Origin: Vibrio fortis
GTDB lineage: Bacteria; Pseudomonadota; Gammaproteobacteria; Enterobacterales; Vibrionaceae
Assembly (NCBI RefSeq): GCF_024347475.1
Contig: NZ_AP025487.1
Location: 1,054,001-1,118,000, forward strand
Reading direction: 5' to 3'
DNA: 64,000 nt
Each line of letters opens with the position of its first letter. The first letter of the stretch is position 1. Made by a program: the position numbers and the translations under genes. Shown one piece after another: positions 36,116 to 44,164 of this stretch. Below the pieces are notes generated by a model. The model was not told the DNA's origin, ran no database searches, and saw nothing but the letters and a program-made list of their open reading frames with translations.

Positions 36116-36145
36116 AAAAAAGCGCCTCATAAAAATGAAGCGCCT
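36116..36145 (-). terminator. original pflA terminator, now cut off by the insertion sequence
   Basis: Read on the reverse strand, GGCGCTTCAT-TTTT-ATGAGGCGC runs into TTTTTT (36121-36116). It is orientated to end reverse-strand transcription. The only reverse-strand gene upstream is pflA, whose stop codon is now 1.3 kb away because the IS lies between them. Removing the IS would put this hairpin about 20 bp after the pflA stop. Confidence 0.75.
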
Positions 36146-36209
36146 ATAGAAACGTGTGACCCGTCCTAAATAAGGTTGACACTCCCCAAGTAGAAAATTG
36201 GAGAGTGTT

Positions 36210-36602
36210 ATGAAATCAGTAACTAGACGAACTCAATGTGATTACTCCCTCGCTTTTAAATTGGATGTTGTTGACCAAGTCGAGCGAGGTGAACTGACTT
36301 ATAAACAGGCACAAGACAAATACGGAATACAAGGTTGTTCTACAGTATTAGTGTGGCTCCGAAAGCACGGCCGACTCGATTGGTCTGGAGGCACACCTCG
36401 ATTCCTGAAGAAAGGTTTACCTATGTCTGAATTCAATTCACCACCCACGCCAGAGCAACGTATCAAAGAGCTAGAAAAGCAACTTGAAGATACCAAACTG
36501 AGAGCCGACTTCTTTGAAGAAGTAGTAAAAGTTATGGAGCGAGACCATGGTGTCCGTGTTGTAAAAAAGCACAGAGGTGCGTCGTCCAAGAGCAAAACAT
36601 AG
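36210..36602 (+). CDS. IS3-family transposase OrfA
   Basis: 130 residues from the ATG at 36210, preceded by GGAG. The N-terminal helix-turn-helix (about 7-55: YSLAFKLDVVDQVERGELTY, KYGIQGCSTVLVWLRKHG) binds the terminal repeats, and a leucine-zipper-like helix follows (PEQRIKELEKQLEDTKLRAD). The slippery heptamer AAAAAAG at 36563-36569 is in the right phase to send a fraction of ribosomes into orfB and make the OrfAB transposase. Alone, OrfA usually acts as a regulator. Confidence 0.92.
   Translation: MKSVTRRTQCDYSLAFKLDVVDQVERGELTYKQAQDKYGIQGCSTVLVWLRKHGRLDWSGGTPRFLKKGLPMSEFNSPPTPEQRIKELEKQLEDTKLRADFFEEVVKVMERDHGVRVVKKHRGASSKSKT
36563..36569 (+). promoter_or_regulatory. programmed -1 frameshift site A-AAA-AAG
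   Basis: In the orfA frame the codons read GTA AAA AAG, so the heptamer A-AAA-AAG is correctly phased. The -1 frame is open from well upstream of this point and continues without a stop into orfB (next codons GCA CAG AGG). Confidence 0.85.
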
Positions 36603-36613
36603 CTCAGCTCACG

Positions 36614-37414
36614 GTGACTAGATTTTGCCAAATCATCAACATCTCTAGGCAAGCGTACTACAAACAATGCCTTATTGACGATCGTGGTAAACAGCGTGAC
36701 AAAGCTCTTCTGAGCTTTGTCCGTGAAACTCGCATCAAACAAGCTCGAATAGGAACGAGAAAGCTTAAATACATGATGGAAAAAACTGGAATGAAAGTAG
36801 GTCGGGACTATCTATTTTCTCTGCTTAAACATCATCGGCTGCTTGTGAAGGTTAAACGTGCTTACCATCGAACAACGGATAGCCATCATAGGTTTTACTG
36901 TCACCCAAATAAAATAAAGGATGGCTTTAAGCCCGAAAGACCGGAGCAGTTGTGGGTTGCTGATATTACTTACCTTCCGACCTATGAAGGAAACAGTTAC
37001 GTCAGTCTTATCACTGATGCCTATTCCAGAAAGATCGTCGGATACAGTGTGGATGACAACATGCAGACGAAGGCTGTAAAACAAGCTTTTATAAGAGCTT
37101 TGAGAGAACGTCGAAATCAGGACACCCTAATCCATCACTCAGATAGAGGCTCACAGTACTGTTCAAAGGAGTACCAAGACCTACACTCTAGGCACAAGGT
37201 CGTGTGTTCCATGACGGATGGATATGACTGCTATCAAAATGCGTTGGCAGAAAGAGTAAATGGTATTTTGAAAATGGAATACTTGTTGAAGAAACCTAAC
37301 GATGTTGCTCAGGCGAGAAAAATGGTCGCCGAGTCAGTAGAAATCTATAATCAAATGAGGCCACATACGGCCTTAAAATACAAAACGCCCGATGAAGTAC
37401 ATCGAGCGTTTTGA
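36614..37414 (+). CDS. IS3-family transposase OrfB (DDE integrase domain)
   Basis: 266 residues from the first possible start; translation as the OrfAB fusion begins further upstream through the frameshift. The DDE triad of the rve superfamily is complete: first D in WVADITYLPT, second D in IHHSDRGSQYCS, and E in NALAERVNGILKMEY, with the following K of the K/R turn present. An HTH_21-like segment (LSFVRETRIKQARIGTRKLK) precedes it. Catalyses excision and insertion of the element. Confidence 0.93.
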   Translation: MTRFCQIINISRQAYYKQCLIDDRGKQRDKALLSFVRETRIKQARIGTRKLKYMMEKTGMKVGRDYLFSLLKHHRLLVKVKRAYHRTTDSHHRFYCHPNKIKDGFKPERPEQLWVADITYLPTYEGNSYVSLITDAYSRKIVGYSVDDNMQTKAVKQAFIRALRERRNQDTLIHHSDRGSQYCSKEYQDLHSRHKVVCSMTDGYDCYQNALAERVNGILKMEYLLKKPNDVAQARKMVAESVEIYNQMRPHTALKYKTPDEVHRAF

Positions 37415-37455
37415 CTAAAAAGTGTCAACCCATATCAGGACGGGTCAGTGGTTGA

Positions 37456-38196
37456 TTAGTATTTAACGTTTGAGTGGTACTCACTCAATACTGATACGAT
37501 CTCATCCATAGTCTCTTTGCTTGGTGGGTTTACGCCATCAAGAGGGTACTCAATACCTAAAGCTTCCCATTTGTGAGCGCCAAGCTTGTGGTAAGGAAGC
37601 AGCTCTACTTTTTCGATGTTATCCATATCTTTAATGAACTCACCTAGTAGACGCGCATCTTCAGGGTTATCTGTATAACCTGGAACGACAACATAGCGAA
37701 TCCAAGTCGTCTTGCCAATTTTATGTAGGTAGCGAGCGAAGTCGAGAGTACGCTTGTTAGAAACACCAATGAAATCTTGGTGAATCTCATCACGCATATG
37801 CTTAAGGTCGAGCATAACCAAATCCGCAGCGTCGAGAACTTCATCCACCACTTCGGTGTGCTTACGGATGTAGCCATTCGTGTCGAGACAAGTATGGATC
37901 CCTTCCGCTTTTGCAGCTAGGAAAAAGTCGCGTACAAATTCTGGTTGCAGCATTGCTTCACCGCCAGAACAGGTAACGCCGCCACCAGAGGCTTTCATAA
38001 AATGACGGTACGATTTTGCTTCGTTGATGATTTCCTCAACGGTAACTTCTTTGCCGTCATGCGTGTCCCATGTATCACGATTATGACAATACATACAGCG
38101 CATTAAACAGCCCTGTAGAAACACAATAAAGCGGATTCCTGGGCCGTCGACGGTACCACAAGATTCGAATGAGTGAATGCGACCAGTTGTAGACAT
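37456..38196 (-). CDS. pflA: pyruvate formate-lyase activating enzyme (radical SAM)
   Basis: 246 residues, normal length. It uses a [4Fe-4S] cluster and S-adenosylmethionine to abstract hydrogen from the glycyl residue of PflB under anaerobic conditions. The cluster motif C-x3-C-x2-C is C30, C34 and C37 ([16 protein letters not shown]). The SAM-binding GGE-like motif is [13 protein letters not shown]. The gene is on the same strand as pflB but separated from it by an LpxR-like gene and two terminators, so it has its own promoter. An IS element begins 8 bp past its stop, displacing its terminator; pflA transcripts now run antisense into the transposase genes. Confidence 0.96.
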   Translation of the reverse strand: MSTTGRIHSFESCGTVDGPGIRFIVFLQGCLMRCMYCHNRDTWDTHDGKEVTVEEIINEAKSYRHFMKASGGGVTCSGGEAMLQPEFVRDFFLAAKAEGIHTCLDTNGYIRKHTEVVDEVLDAADLVMLDLKHMRDEIHQDFIGVSNKRTLDFARYLHKIGKTTWIRYVVVPGYTDNPEDARLLGEFIKDMDNIEKVELLPYHKLGAHKWEALGIEYPLDGVNPPSKETMDEIVSVLSEYHSNVKY

Positions 38197-38280
38197 GAGC
38201 TGTTCTCGTATTAGTATTTATGTTGGTTATTTTATTACAAAAACGGTACATAAAATAGGGTCAATACGCCTTTGAATGCC

Positions 38281-38320
38281 CAAAAATAAAGGCAATCACC
38301 ACTGAGGTTGATTGCCTTTA
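38281..38320 (-). terminator. terminator of the LpxR-like gene
   Basis: TAAAGGCAATCACC pairs with GGTTGATTGCCTTTA with one bulged T; the reverse strand continues into TTTTTG. Confidence 0.75.
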
Positions 38321-38360
38321 TCTGTATGTTTAGCAAATGAATACTTAGGCTATTTTATGC

Positions 38361-39362
38361 CTAGAAGAATGCGAAAAATGTTAGCCCACCTGTCGTATAA
38401 ATTGACTCTTTCGCTTCTTCATAATCAGGTGTCTTCATAGTTAATGAGAAGGCAGCACCGACATGTTGATTGTACCAAGCAACGCCGGCTACTGCCGTCG
38501 CTTGAATGTTCTCTAAAGTCACATCATAAATCGCTGGGTTTTCGCCATTTTCAAGTGCGTATTTTTCAACACCAGAGCGGTCACCCTCAATCGTAATATC
38601 ATTGAATCGGTAACGACCTTCTATGCCTGCGTAAGTAAACCAACCTCGGTTCGACGCACCAATCATACCTGGGCGGAATGGGTTTTCCGAAGTAATGGTT
38701 GCTGCACCAAAGTTACCGCCTAAATCTGTACCCCAACGAAGCATGAAACCGGTAGAAATATCACTTCTAAAGTTACCGGCGTTAACCTCGGATACGTTAG
38801 ATATCTCGAAATCGGTGTTTGCAACAGAACGAGAACGCATTAGGTTGAAATGGCTAAGGTAACCCACACTGCCGACAAACTCATCATCAACTTGGAATTC
38901 CCAACCATTAGGTTCATCAGATTTTGTGATTGAGTGGACAAGTTTTTGTGCTTGTTCAGAGAGCGCACTTTCACCTGTGGTACCCAAAGTCAGGTTGAAT
39001 CTTTGTGCCTGCTGTGGGTGAAGGCTGATGTAATTGAATTCCGAATGAAGAAAACCAGCGTATGGTCGATCATTGGCCAAAGGTTCCGTGACCTCGATAT
39101 CCGATGGGGTGTACATCTTATGGCCGACCGTGATTTCCCACTTATCAAGAGAGCTCGCTCCCCAAGCTGAAAGACTGAGAGGCTTTGCCCAGCTATAAGG
39201 CGTAATCCCAGATGAGGTATAGCTCAAAAACAAGCCGTTCGTATAGTCTTGGTCCACGCCAAAAATACCGTCGTTATCAAGAGCGAAAGTGACGGTAGAT
39301 CGCTCTGATGCGACCGACGAAAAAGACAATAGTAGTAGCGGCAGAAAACGGACAAGCTTCAT
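38361..39362 (-). CDS. LpxR-like outer-membrane lipid A 3'-O-deacylase family (DUF2219)
   Basis: 333 residues from the ATG at 39362 (MKLVRFLPLLLLSFSSVASE), which starts a clean signal peptide; the longer in-frame start adds 31 residues in front of it and is rejected. The segment FALDNDGIFGVDQDYTNGLF carries the ND and YTNG signatures seen around the active site of Salmonella LpxR, which removes the 3'-acyloxyacyl group of lipid A. The rest is a beta-barrel ending GLTFFAFF. It lies alone between pflA and pflB with terminators on both sides. Enzyme activity is inferred from family only. Confidence 0.78.
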   Translation of the reverse strand: MKLVRFLPLLLLSFSSVASERSTVTFALDNDGIFGVDQDYTNGLFLSYTSSGITPYSWAKPLSLSAWGASSLDKWEITVGHKMYTPSDIEVTEPLANDRPYAGFLHSEFNYISLHPQQAQRFNLTLGTTGESALSEQAQKLVHSITKSDEPNGWEFQVDDEFVGSVGYLSHFNLMRSRSVANTDFEISNVSEVNAGNFRSDISTGFMLRWGTDLGGNFGAATITSENPFRPGMIGASNRGWFTYAGIEGRYRFNDITIEGDRSGVEKYALENGENPAIYDVTLENIQATAVAGVAWYNQHVGAAFSLTMKTPDYEEAKESIYTTGGLTFFAFF

Positions 39363-39505
39363 GAAAAGGTACTCTTTGGTAACGAGCCGAAATAGTACCG
39401 CAAATTGGTACTTGGTGTGGAAAAAAAGTGAACGTAACAAAACATTTTTGCGCAACTTAACATTTCATTTTGTCGAGAGAGTGCACGAAATATCTTTGCA
39501 GATAT

Positions 39506-39532
39506 AAAAAAGCCCCGCACATTGGCGAGGCT
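39506..39532 (-). terminator. pflB terminator
   Basis: AGCC-CGC and GCG-GGCT arms (39511-39532) form a hairpin; AAAAA on the left (39506-39510) gives the U run on the reverse strand. Confidence 0.75.
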
Positions 39533-39563
39533 AATATTTTTACTGTGTTAGTCAGCTATAAGA

Positions 39564-41840
39564 TTATAGAGACTCAGTAAATGTACGTGCGATTACGTCA
39601 GCTTGTTGCTCTGCAGTTAGAGAGTTGAAGCGAACAGCGTAACCAGATACACGGATTGTTAGCTGAGGGTATTTCTCAGGGTGCTTAACTGCGTCTTCTA
39701 GAGTGTCACGGTTAAGAACGTTCACGTTAAGGTGTTGGCCACCTTCAATGCCAGCTTCGTGGTGGAAGTAACCATCCATTAGGCCTGCAAGGTTCGCTTT
39801 CTGACCTTCAACGTCTTTACCAAGAGCGTTAGGTACGATAGAGAACGTGTAAGAGATACCATCTTGTGCATCAGCAAACGGTAGTTTACCTACAGACGTT
39901 AGTGACGCTACAGCACCTTTCTCATCACGACCGTGCATTGGGTTAGCACCAGGAGCGAAAGGAGCACCAGCACGACGACCGTCTGGAGTGTTACCTGTCT
40001 TCTTACCGTATACAACGTTAGACGTGATAGTAAGAACTGACTGTGTAGGGATAGAGTTACGGTAAGTCTTAAGCTTACGGATCTTGTTCATGAAAGTAGA
40101 AACTAGTTCACAAGCGATATCATCTACACGAGAGTCATTGTTACCGTATTTAGGGTAATCGCCTTCGATTTCGAAATCGATAGCAATACCGTCTTCGTCA
40201 CGGATTGGCTTAACTTTAGCAAACTTAATTGCAGATAGAGAGTCAGCCGCAACAGATAGACCAGCGATACCACAAGCCATAGTACGACGAACGTCACGGT
40301 CATGAAGAGCCATTAGAGACGCTTCGTAGCTGTACTTGTCGTGCATGTAGTGGATGCTGTTTAGTGCAGTCACGTACTGCTTAGCTAGCCAGTCCATGAA
40401 TGTGTCTAGACGGCCCATTACGTCATCGTAGTTAAGAACTTCGTCAGTGATCTTGTCAGAAACAGGACCTACTTGAAGTTTAAGCTTCTCATCTACACCG
40501 CCGTTGATTGCGTAAAGCATTGTTTTCGCAAGGTTAGCACGAGCACCGAAGAACTGCATTTGCTTACCAACGATCATTGGAGATACACAACAAGCGATAG
40601 CGTAATCATCAGACTCTAGGTCAGGACGCATTAGGTCATCATTTTCGTACTGGATAGAAGAAGTATCGATAGATACCTTCGCACAGAAACGCTTGAAGCC
40701 GTCAGGTAGTTGCTCAGACCAAAGAACAGTGATGTTTGGCTCTGGAGAAGGACCCATTGTGTATAGAGAGTTTAGGAAACGGAAGTTAGTACGTGTTACT
40801 AGTGTACGACCGTCGATACCCATACCACCCATAGACTCAGTAGCCCAGATTGGGTCACCAGAGAATAGCTCATCGTATTCAGGAGTACGTAGGAAACGAA
40901 CCATACGTAGCTTCATTACGAAGTGGTCGATCATCTCTTGAGCTTCAACTTCAGTGATCTTACCTGCAGCGATATCACGCTCGATGAAGATGTCTAGGAA
41001 AGTCGAAGTACGACCTAGAGACATTGCAGCACCGTTTTGAGACTTAACAGCTGCTAGGTAGCCGAAGTAAGTCCATTGGATAGCTTCTTGAGCAGTTTGA
41101 GCTGGCTCCGAGATATCGAAGCCGTATTTAGCAGCCATCTCTTTGATTTGACCTAGAGCGCGGTGTTGCTCAGAGATCTCTTCGCGAAGTTGCATTGTTT
41201 CTGCTAGGTTTTCACCGCTTTCGAATTGCTCTTGAAGAGAAGCAAATTGAGCTTGCTTGTCTTTCATTAGGAAGTCGATACCGTATAGAGCTACACGACG
41301 GTAGTCACCGATGATACGACCACGACCGTATGCATCTGGAAGACCAGTTAGAACACCAGACTTACGACATTTTAGGATGTCAGGCGTGTAGATATCGAAA
41401 ACACCCGCGTTGTGTGTTTTACGGTATTCAGAGTAGATTTTTGAAACAGCTGGGTCTAGAGTCTCGCCGTATGCTTTACAAGAACCCTCAACCATGCGGA
41501 TACCGCCGTTAGGGATGATAGCACGCTTAAGTGGCTTCTCAGTTTGAAGACCAACGATTGTTTCTAGGTCTTTCTCAATGTAACCAGCATCGTGAGAAGT
41601 GATGGTAGAGATAACAGAAGTATCGAATTCTACAGGCGCTTTAGTTGCGTTTTCCTGCTTGATACCTTCCATTACCGAAGCCCAAAGTTTGTTTGTTGCT
41701 TCAGTACCTTCAGAAACTAGGAAAGATTCGTCGCCTTCATACGGCGCGTAGTTCTTTTGAATGAAATCACGAACGTTTACTTCGTTTTGCCACTCACCTG
41801 CAGCAAAACCTTCCCAAGCTTTAGCAAATTGCTCTGCCAT
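39564..41840 (-). CDS. pflB: pyruvate formate-lyase (formate acetyltransferase)
   Basis: 758 residues, one or two fewer than E. coli PflB. It cleaves pyruvate with CoA into acetyl-CoA and formate without oxygen. The catalytic cysteines are C417-C418 ([10 protein letters not shown]) and the radical-bearing glycine is G733 ([13 protein letters not shown]). Codon use is strongly biased toward favoured codons, as expected of a very highly expressed gene. AGGTAGG precedes the ATG. The upstream region is 342 bp and contains the terminator of the DUF3360 gene, so pflB has its own promoter; I found no perfect FNR box in it. Confidence 0.97.
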   Translation of the reverse strand: MAEQFAKAWEGFAAGEWQNEVNVRDFIQKNYAPYEGDESFLVSEGTEATNKLWASVMEGIKQENATKAPVEFDTSVISTITSHDAGYIEKDLETIVGLQTEKPLKRAIIPNGGIRMVEGSCKAYGETLDPAVSKIYSEYRKTHNAGVFDIYTPDILKCRKSGVLTGLPDAYGRGRIIGDYRRVALYGIDFLMKDKQAQFASLQEQFESGENLAETMQLREEISEQHRALGQIKEMAAKYGFDISEPAQTAQEAIQWTYFGYLAAVKSQNGAAMSLGRTSTFLDIFIERDIAAGKITEVEAQEMIDHFVMKLRMVRFLRTPEYDELFSGDPIWATESMGGMGIDGRTLVTRTNFRFLNSLYTMGPSPEPNITVLWSEQLPDGFKRFCAKVSIDTSSIQYENDDLMRPDLESDDYAIACCVSPMIVGKQMQFFGARANLAKTMLYAINGGVDEKLKLQVGPVSDKITDEVLNYDDVMGRLDTFMDWLAKQYVTALNSIHYMHDKYSYEASLMALHDRDVRRTMACGIAGLSVAADSLSAIKFAKVKPIRDEDGIAIDFEIEGDYPKYGNNDSRVDDIACELVSTFMNKIRKLKTYRNSIPTQSVLTITSNVVYGKKTGNTPDGRRAGAPFAPGANPMHGRDEKGAVASLTSVGKLPFADAQDGISYTFSIVPNALGKDVEGQKANLAGLMDGYFHHEAGIEGGQHLNVNVLNRDTLEDAVKHPEKYPQLTIRVSGYAVRFNSLTAEQQADVIARTFTESL

Positions 41841-42182
41841 GACATACCTACCTTTTTAGTAGAAAAAACACGTACTTTAACGCTGTTGAGCCAGCGCCCC
41901 TGTATAGGGTAGTACACTCTTATTAATAACAATATGTATTATCACATTGGATTCATATGATTATATATATTGTCATTACTTTTTAAATGGTGTCTCACTT
42001 CGATGTATTCAAGACTACGCTAAAAAAAATCTGCAAACCTTAAACTAAATCAATAAATGCTAAAAAAAGTTGAGAAAAAAGGGGTGGTGACTTTCACCAC
42101 CCAAACTTTTTTTGAATTTACTCTGTTTATTTGAATCCAGCTGTGATGGCTAGATACGTTTGGTCAGAGTATTCAGACCAAC
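41841..42182. other. 342-bp pflB upstream region
   Basis: It holds the DUF3360-gene terminator (42075-42110), a reverse-strand TATAAT (near 41959-41964) inside a very AT-rich block, and a small hairpin CGCTG/CAGCG (41881-41896) in the expected pflB leader. TTGAT near 42046-42050 (reverse strand) is an isolated FNR-like half site. No gene is seen. Confidence 0.5.
42075..42110. terminator. terminator after the DUF3360 gene
   Basis: GGGTGGTGA (42082-42090) pairs perfectly with TCACCACCC (42094-42102). A runs on the left and T runs on the right allow action on either strand; the adjacent gene that needs it is on the reverse strand. Confidence 0.85.
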
Positions 42183-43724
42183 TTACAGCCAAGCTTTAAT
42201 GCCGTATTGGCCTTCAAGCATACCAACTGCAAGCATTGCAACAAGACAGATAACAAGTACGCCTACAGGGATAACAATCTTGTCTACAAAAGATAGACGC
42301 TTAGGACGCTCTTTGTCACCGATCAGACCGTTGTTATCTAGAAGCATCGTTAGAGCCCATGCAAGAACTGGGTTAACAACCGCTGAACCGAAGATACAGA
42401 TACCAGCCGCTTGTGAATCTTTGCTGTCTTTTACCATTTGCATGCCTGCTTCAAGTAGAGGAAGAGATACACCAACTAGAAGTGCAACACGCATCACTGG
42501 TGGCCACACTGCAACATCCATTGGGAAACCAAGAATCGCAACGATGATACATAGAGAGCCAAGTAGGATTGCACCGCCTGGGATAGGACGTTTAGCGATC
42601 GCTGCTGGAATCATGTAAGTACCCCAAGATGAAGTGATGTTACCGCCACCTACAGCTGTACCAACCATTTGACGAACAGAACACATAGTCATTGTGTCAT
42701 CTACGTCCATTAGTACTTTTTCAGATTTTTTAGGGTAGTTCAGTTCTTGGAAGATACGGTGACCTAAGAAGTCTGGTGACCACATAGCTACCGCAAGGAT
42801 TGCAAATGGTAGAGACGCGATGAAGTGTTCCATGTTTGGAAGACCTAGCATCCAACCTTCTTCAGTAGAACCCCACCAGTAAACTGGGTTTAGGTTTGGA
42901 AGACCTGTTTCTGTAACGAATTTAATGTCGAAGCCTGCACCAAGAACTAGAGCAATCGCTAGACCAGTAAAGGCACAAACAGGAATCGCTAGCCAACGCT
43001 TGTTCACTTTAGCAAGGAAAGCGTAAAGACCGATGGTAACGGCAAGTACAATAAGACCAATGTAACCCATGCTGCCTGCTGCAACTGTGTCTGATTCAAG
43101 ACCAACTGCCCAAGCTTGGATTGAGTTAATTTGGCTCATGGTACCTGTTAGACCTAGGAAGATGAGCAAGCCACCGGCCGTACCTTCAGAGGTGAGGTTT
43201 ACCAGTTTAGAGCCGCCTTTCAGTAGACTTAGGATTAAACCAAATACACCGATAAGGATTGCCAATGCCAGAGGGTGAGCACCTGCAAGAGCAATGGTAC
43301 CGATAAGTGGGATCATTGGGCCGTGGTTACCGGCAAGGTTTGCTTTCGGGTTGAAGAAACCAGAAGCAAGAATACAGAAGAGTAGTGCAGGAATAAGCAT
43401 TTCTACACGAGCCACTTCAATGGCGAAGTCTTTGCCTAGGTTTACGTGGTCCCAAGCTTGCGTCAGACCTTCAGCCCAAGACATCATAACCGCTGAGTAC
43501 ATCGCGATGATGCCGATAGTACCAGCAAGCGCTGGAACAAGGTCTTCAAGTTCAAAACGGAAGTCACGACCAGGAAGGTTAAGGCCGAAGCGACGAGGCT
43601 TCATGATTTGCAGCTCGTGATCTAGATAGTCGGAGCGGCTTTCGAATTCAGAAGCAGGGCGGTGTAGCTCTTGATAGCTTTTTTCTTCTACTTCAGAGTT
43701 CGCATTGTTGACAACGTCTGACAT
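42183..43724 (-). CDS. DUF3360-family multi-pass permease
   Basis: 513 residues. A hydrophilic N-terminus of about 60 residues is followed by about 12 membrane segments with small-residue-rich turns (GNHGPMIPLIGTIALAGAHP, TSEGTAGGLLIFLGLTGTMS, GTAVGGGNITSSWGTYMIPA). This looks like the SulP/NCS2-type (APC superfamily) permease fold. It lies directly upstream of pflB on the same strand, the place held by the formate channel gene focA in E. coli, but it is not a FocA/NirC protein. A substrate linked to mixed-acid fermentation (formate or another organic anion) is a guess from position. Codon bias is strong, suggesting high expression. An FNR-like site lies about 210 bp upstream. Confidence 0.8.
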   Translation of the reverse strand: MSDVVNNANSEVEEKSYQELHRPASEFESRSDYLDHELQIMKPRRFGLNLPGRDFRFELEDLVPALAGTIGIIAMYSAVMMSWAEGLTQAWDHVNLGKDFAIEVARVEMLIPALLFCILASGFFNPKANLAGNHGPMIPLIGTIALAGAHPLALAILIGVFGLILSLLKGGSKLVNLTSEGTAGGLLIFLGLTGTMSQINSIQAWAVGLESDTVAAGSMGYIGLIVLAVTIGLYAFLAKVNKRWLAIPVCAFTGLAIALVLGAGFDIKFVTETGLPNLNPVYWWGSTEEGWMLGLPNMEHFIASLPFAILAVAMWSPDFLGHRIFQELNYPKKSEKVLMDVDDTMTMCSVRQMVGTAVGGGNITSSWGTYMIPAAIAKRPIPGGAILLGSLCIIVAILGFPMDVAVWPPVMRVALLVGVSLPLLEAGMQMVKDSKDSQAAGICIFGSAVVNPVLAWALTMLLDNNGLIGDKERPKRLSFVDKIVIPVGVLVICLVAMLAVGMLEGQYGIKAWL

Positions 43725-44164
43725 AGATTCCTCATATTTTTATTTGGTAGTAATTCTAAAAATGAATTCTATAAATGCGCAAAACTGCGTCATCTCTTTT
43801 GTTTATAACTCATTAGCATAATGTTGCACATTTTTTATGTGCCTTATACGGCTAAGTTAAAAGAAACATTTGGCATTTTTATATGCCTTATTGTGTGTCG
43901 AGGAGTCTAACAAGCTTACCCTTTAGGGTGATTGATCTTGATCACTTTATGAGTTTATGTGAAAGAAAGCTACAAAATGACAAAGCTCAATAAGTAAACT
44001 TTAAAAAAACGTGTAATTTGTTTTCACAACTTGACGTTTATCTCACCCCGTCACATTTCTATCAGAAAAACAATTAAGCCTTTTAATGCTTGGCGTGTTT
44101 TTTGCTATATCTTCCGCAGAGACTAAATTTTGGCGCGCTGTTGCCACAAACAGGACGGAAATAG
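43725..44164. other. 440-bp divergent intergenic region
   Basis: No gene is seen. It holds the FNR-like site at 43932-43945 and two nearly identical 16-bp segments, TTTTTATGTGCCTTAT (43832-43847) and TTTTTATATGCCTTAT (43876-43891). Each segment belongs to a small hairpin (GCACAT/ATGTGC at 43826-43842; GGCAT/ATGCC at 43872-43887). Confidence 0.55.
43932..43945. promoter_or_regulatory. FNR-like site upstream of the DUF3360 permease
   Basis: TTGAT-CTTG-ATCAC differs from the FNR consensus TTGATNNNNATCAA only at the last base. It could also be read as a weak CRP site. Confidence 0.6.

Larger units (their letters stand above)
36157..37447 (+). mobile_element. IS3-family insertion sequence, apparently intact (1291 bp)
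   Basis: The terminal inverted repeats begin TGACCCGTCCT at both ends and end TTGACACT; 22 of 27 bp match. The 3-bp direct repeat GTG flanks the element (36154-36156 and 37448-37450), the target-duplication size usual for IS3. Inside are orfA and orfB in -1 relation with a slippery heptamer and a complete DDE catalytic set. Intact ends, duplication and frames suggest recent arrival. It is inserted 8 bp past the pflA stop codon, in opposite orientation to pflA. I cannot name the exact IS. Confidence 0.93.

Noticed and set aside
36198..37414. Reading the transposase as a frameshifted pseudogene
   Set aside because: The -1 relation with a correctly phased A-AAA-AAG heptamer, complete DDE residues and intact ends fit a functional IS3 element.
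42160..42618. 152-codon plus-strand frame over the DUF3360 gene
   Set aside because: It is antisense to a codon-biased real gene, has Arg/Thr/Ser-rich shadow composition and no ribosome site.
42183..43724. Calling the gene upstream of pflB focA
   Set aside because: The product is 513 residues with about 12 membrane segments; FocA is about 285 residues with six and has different motifs.
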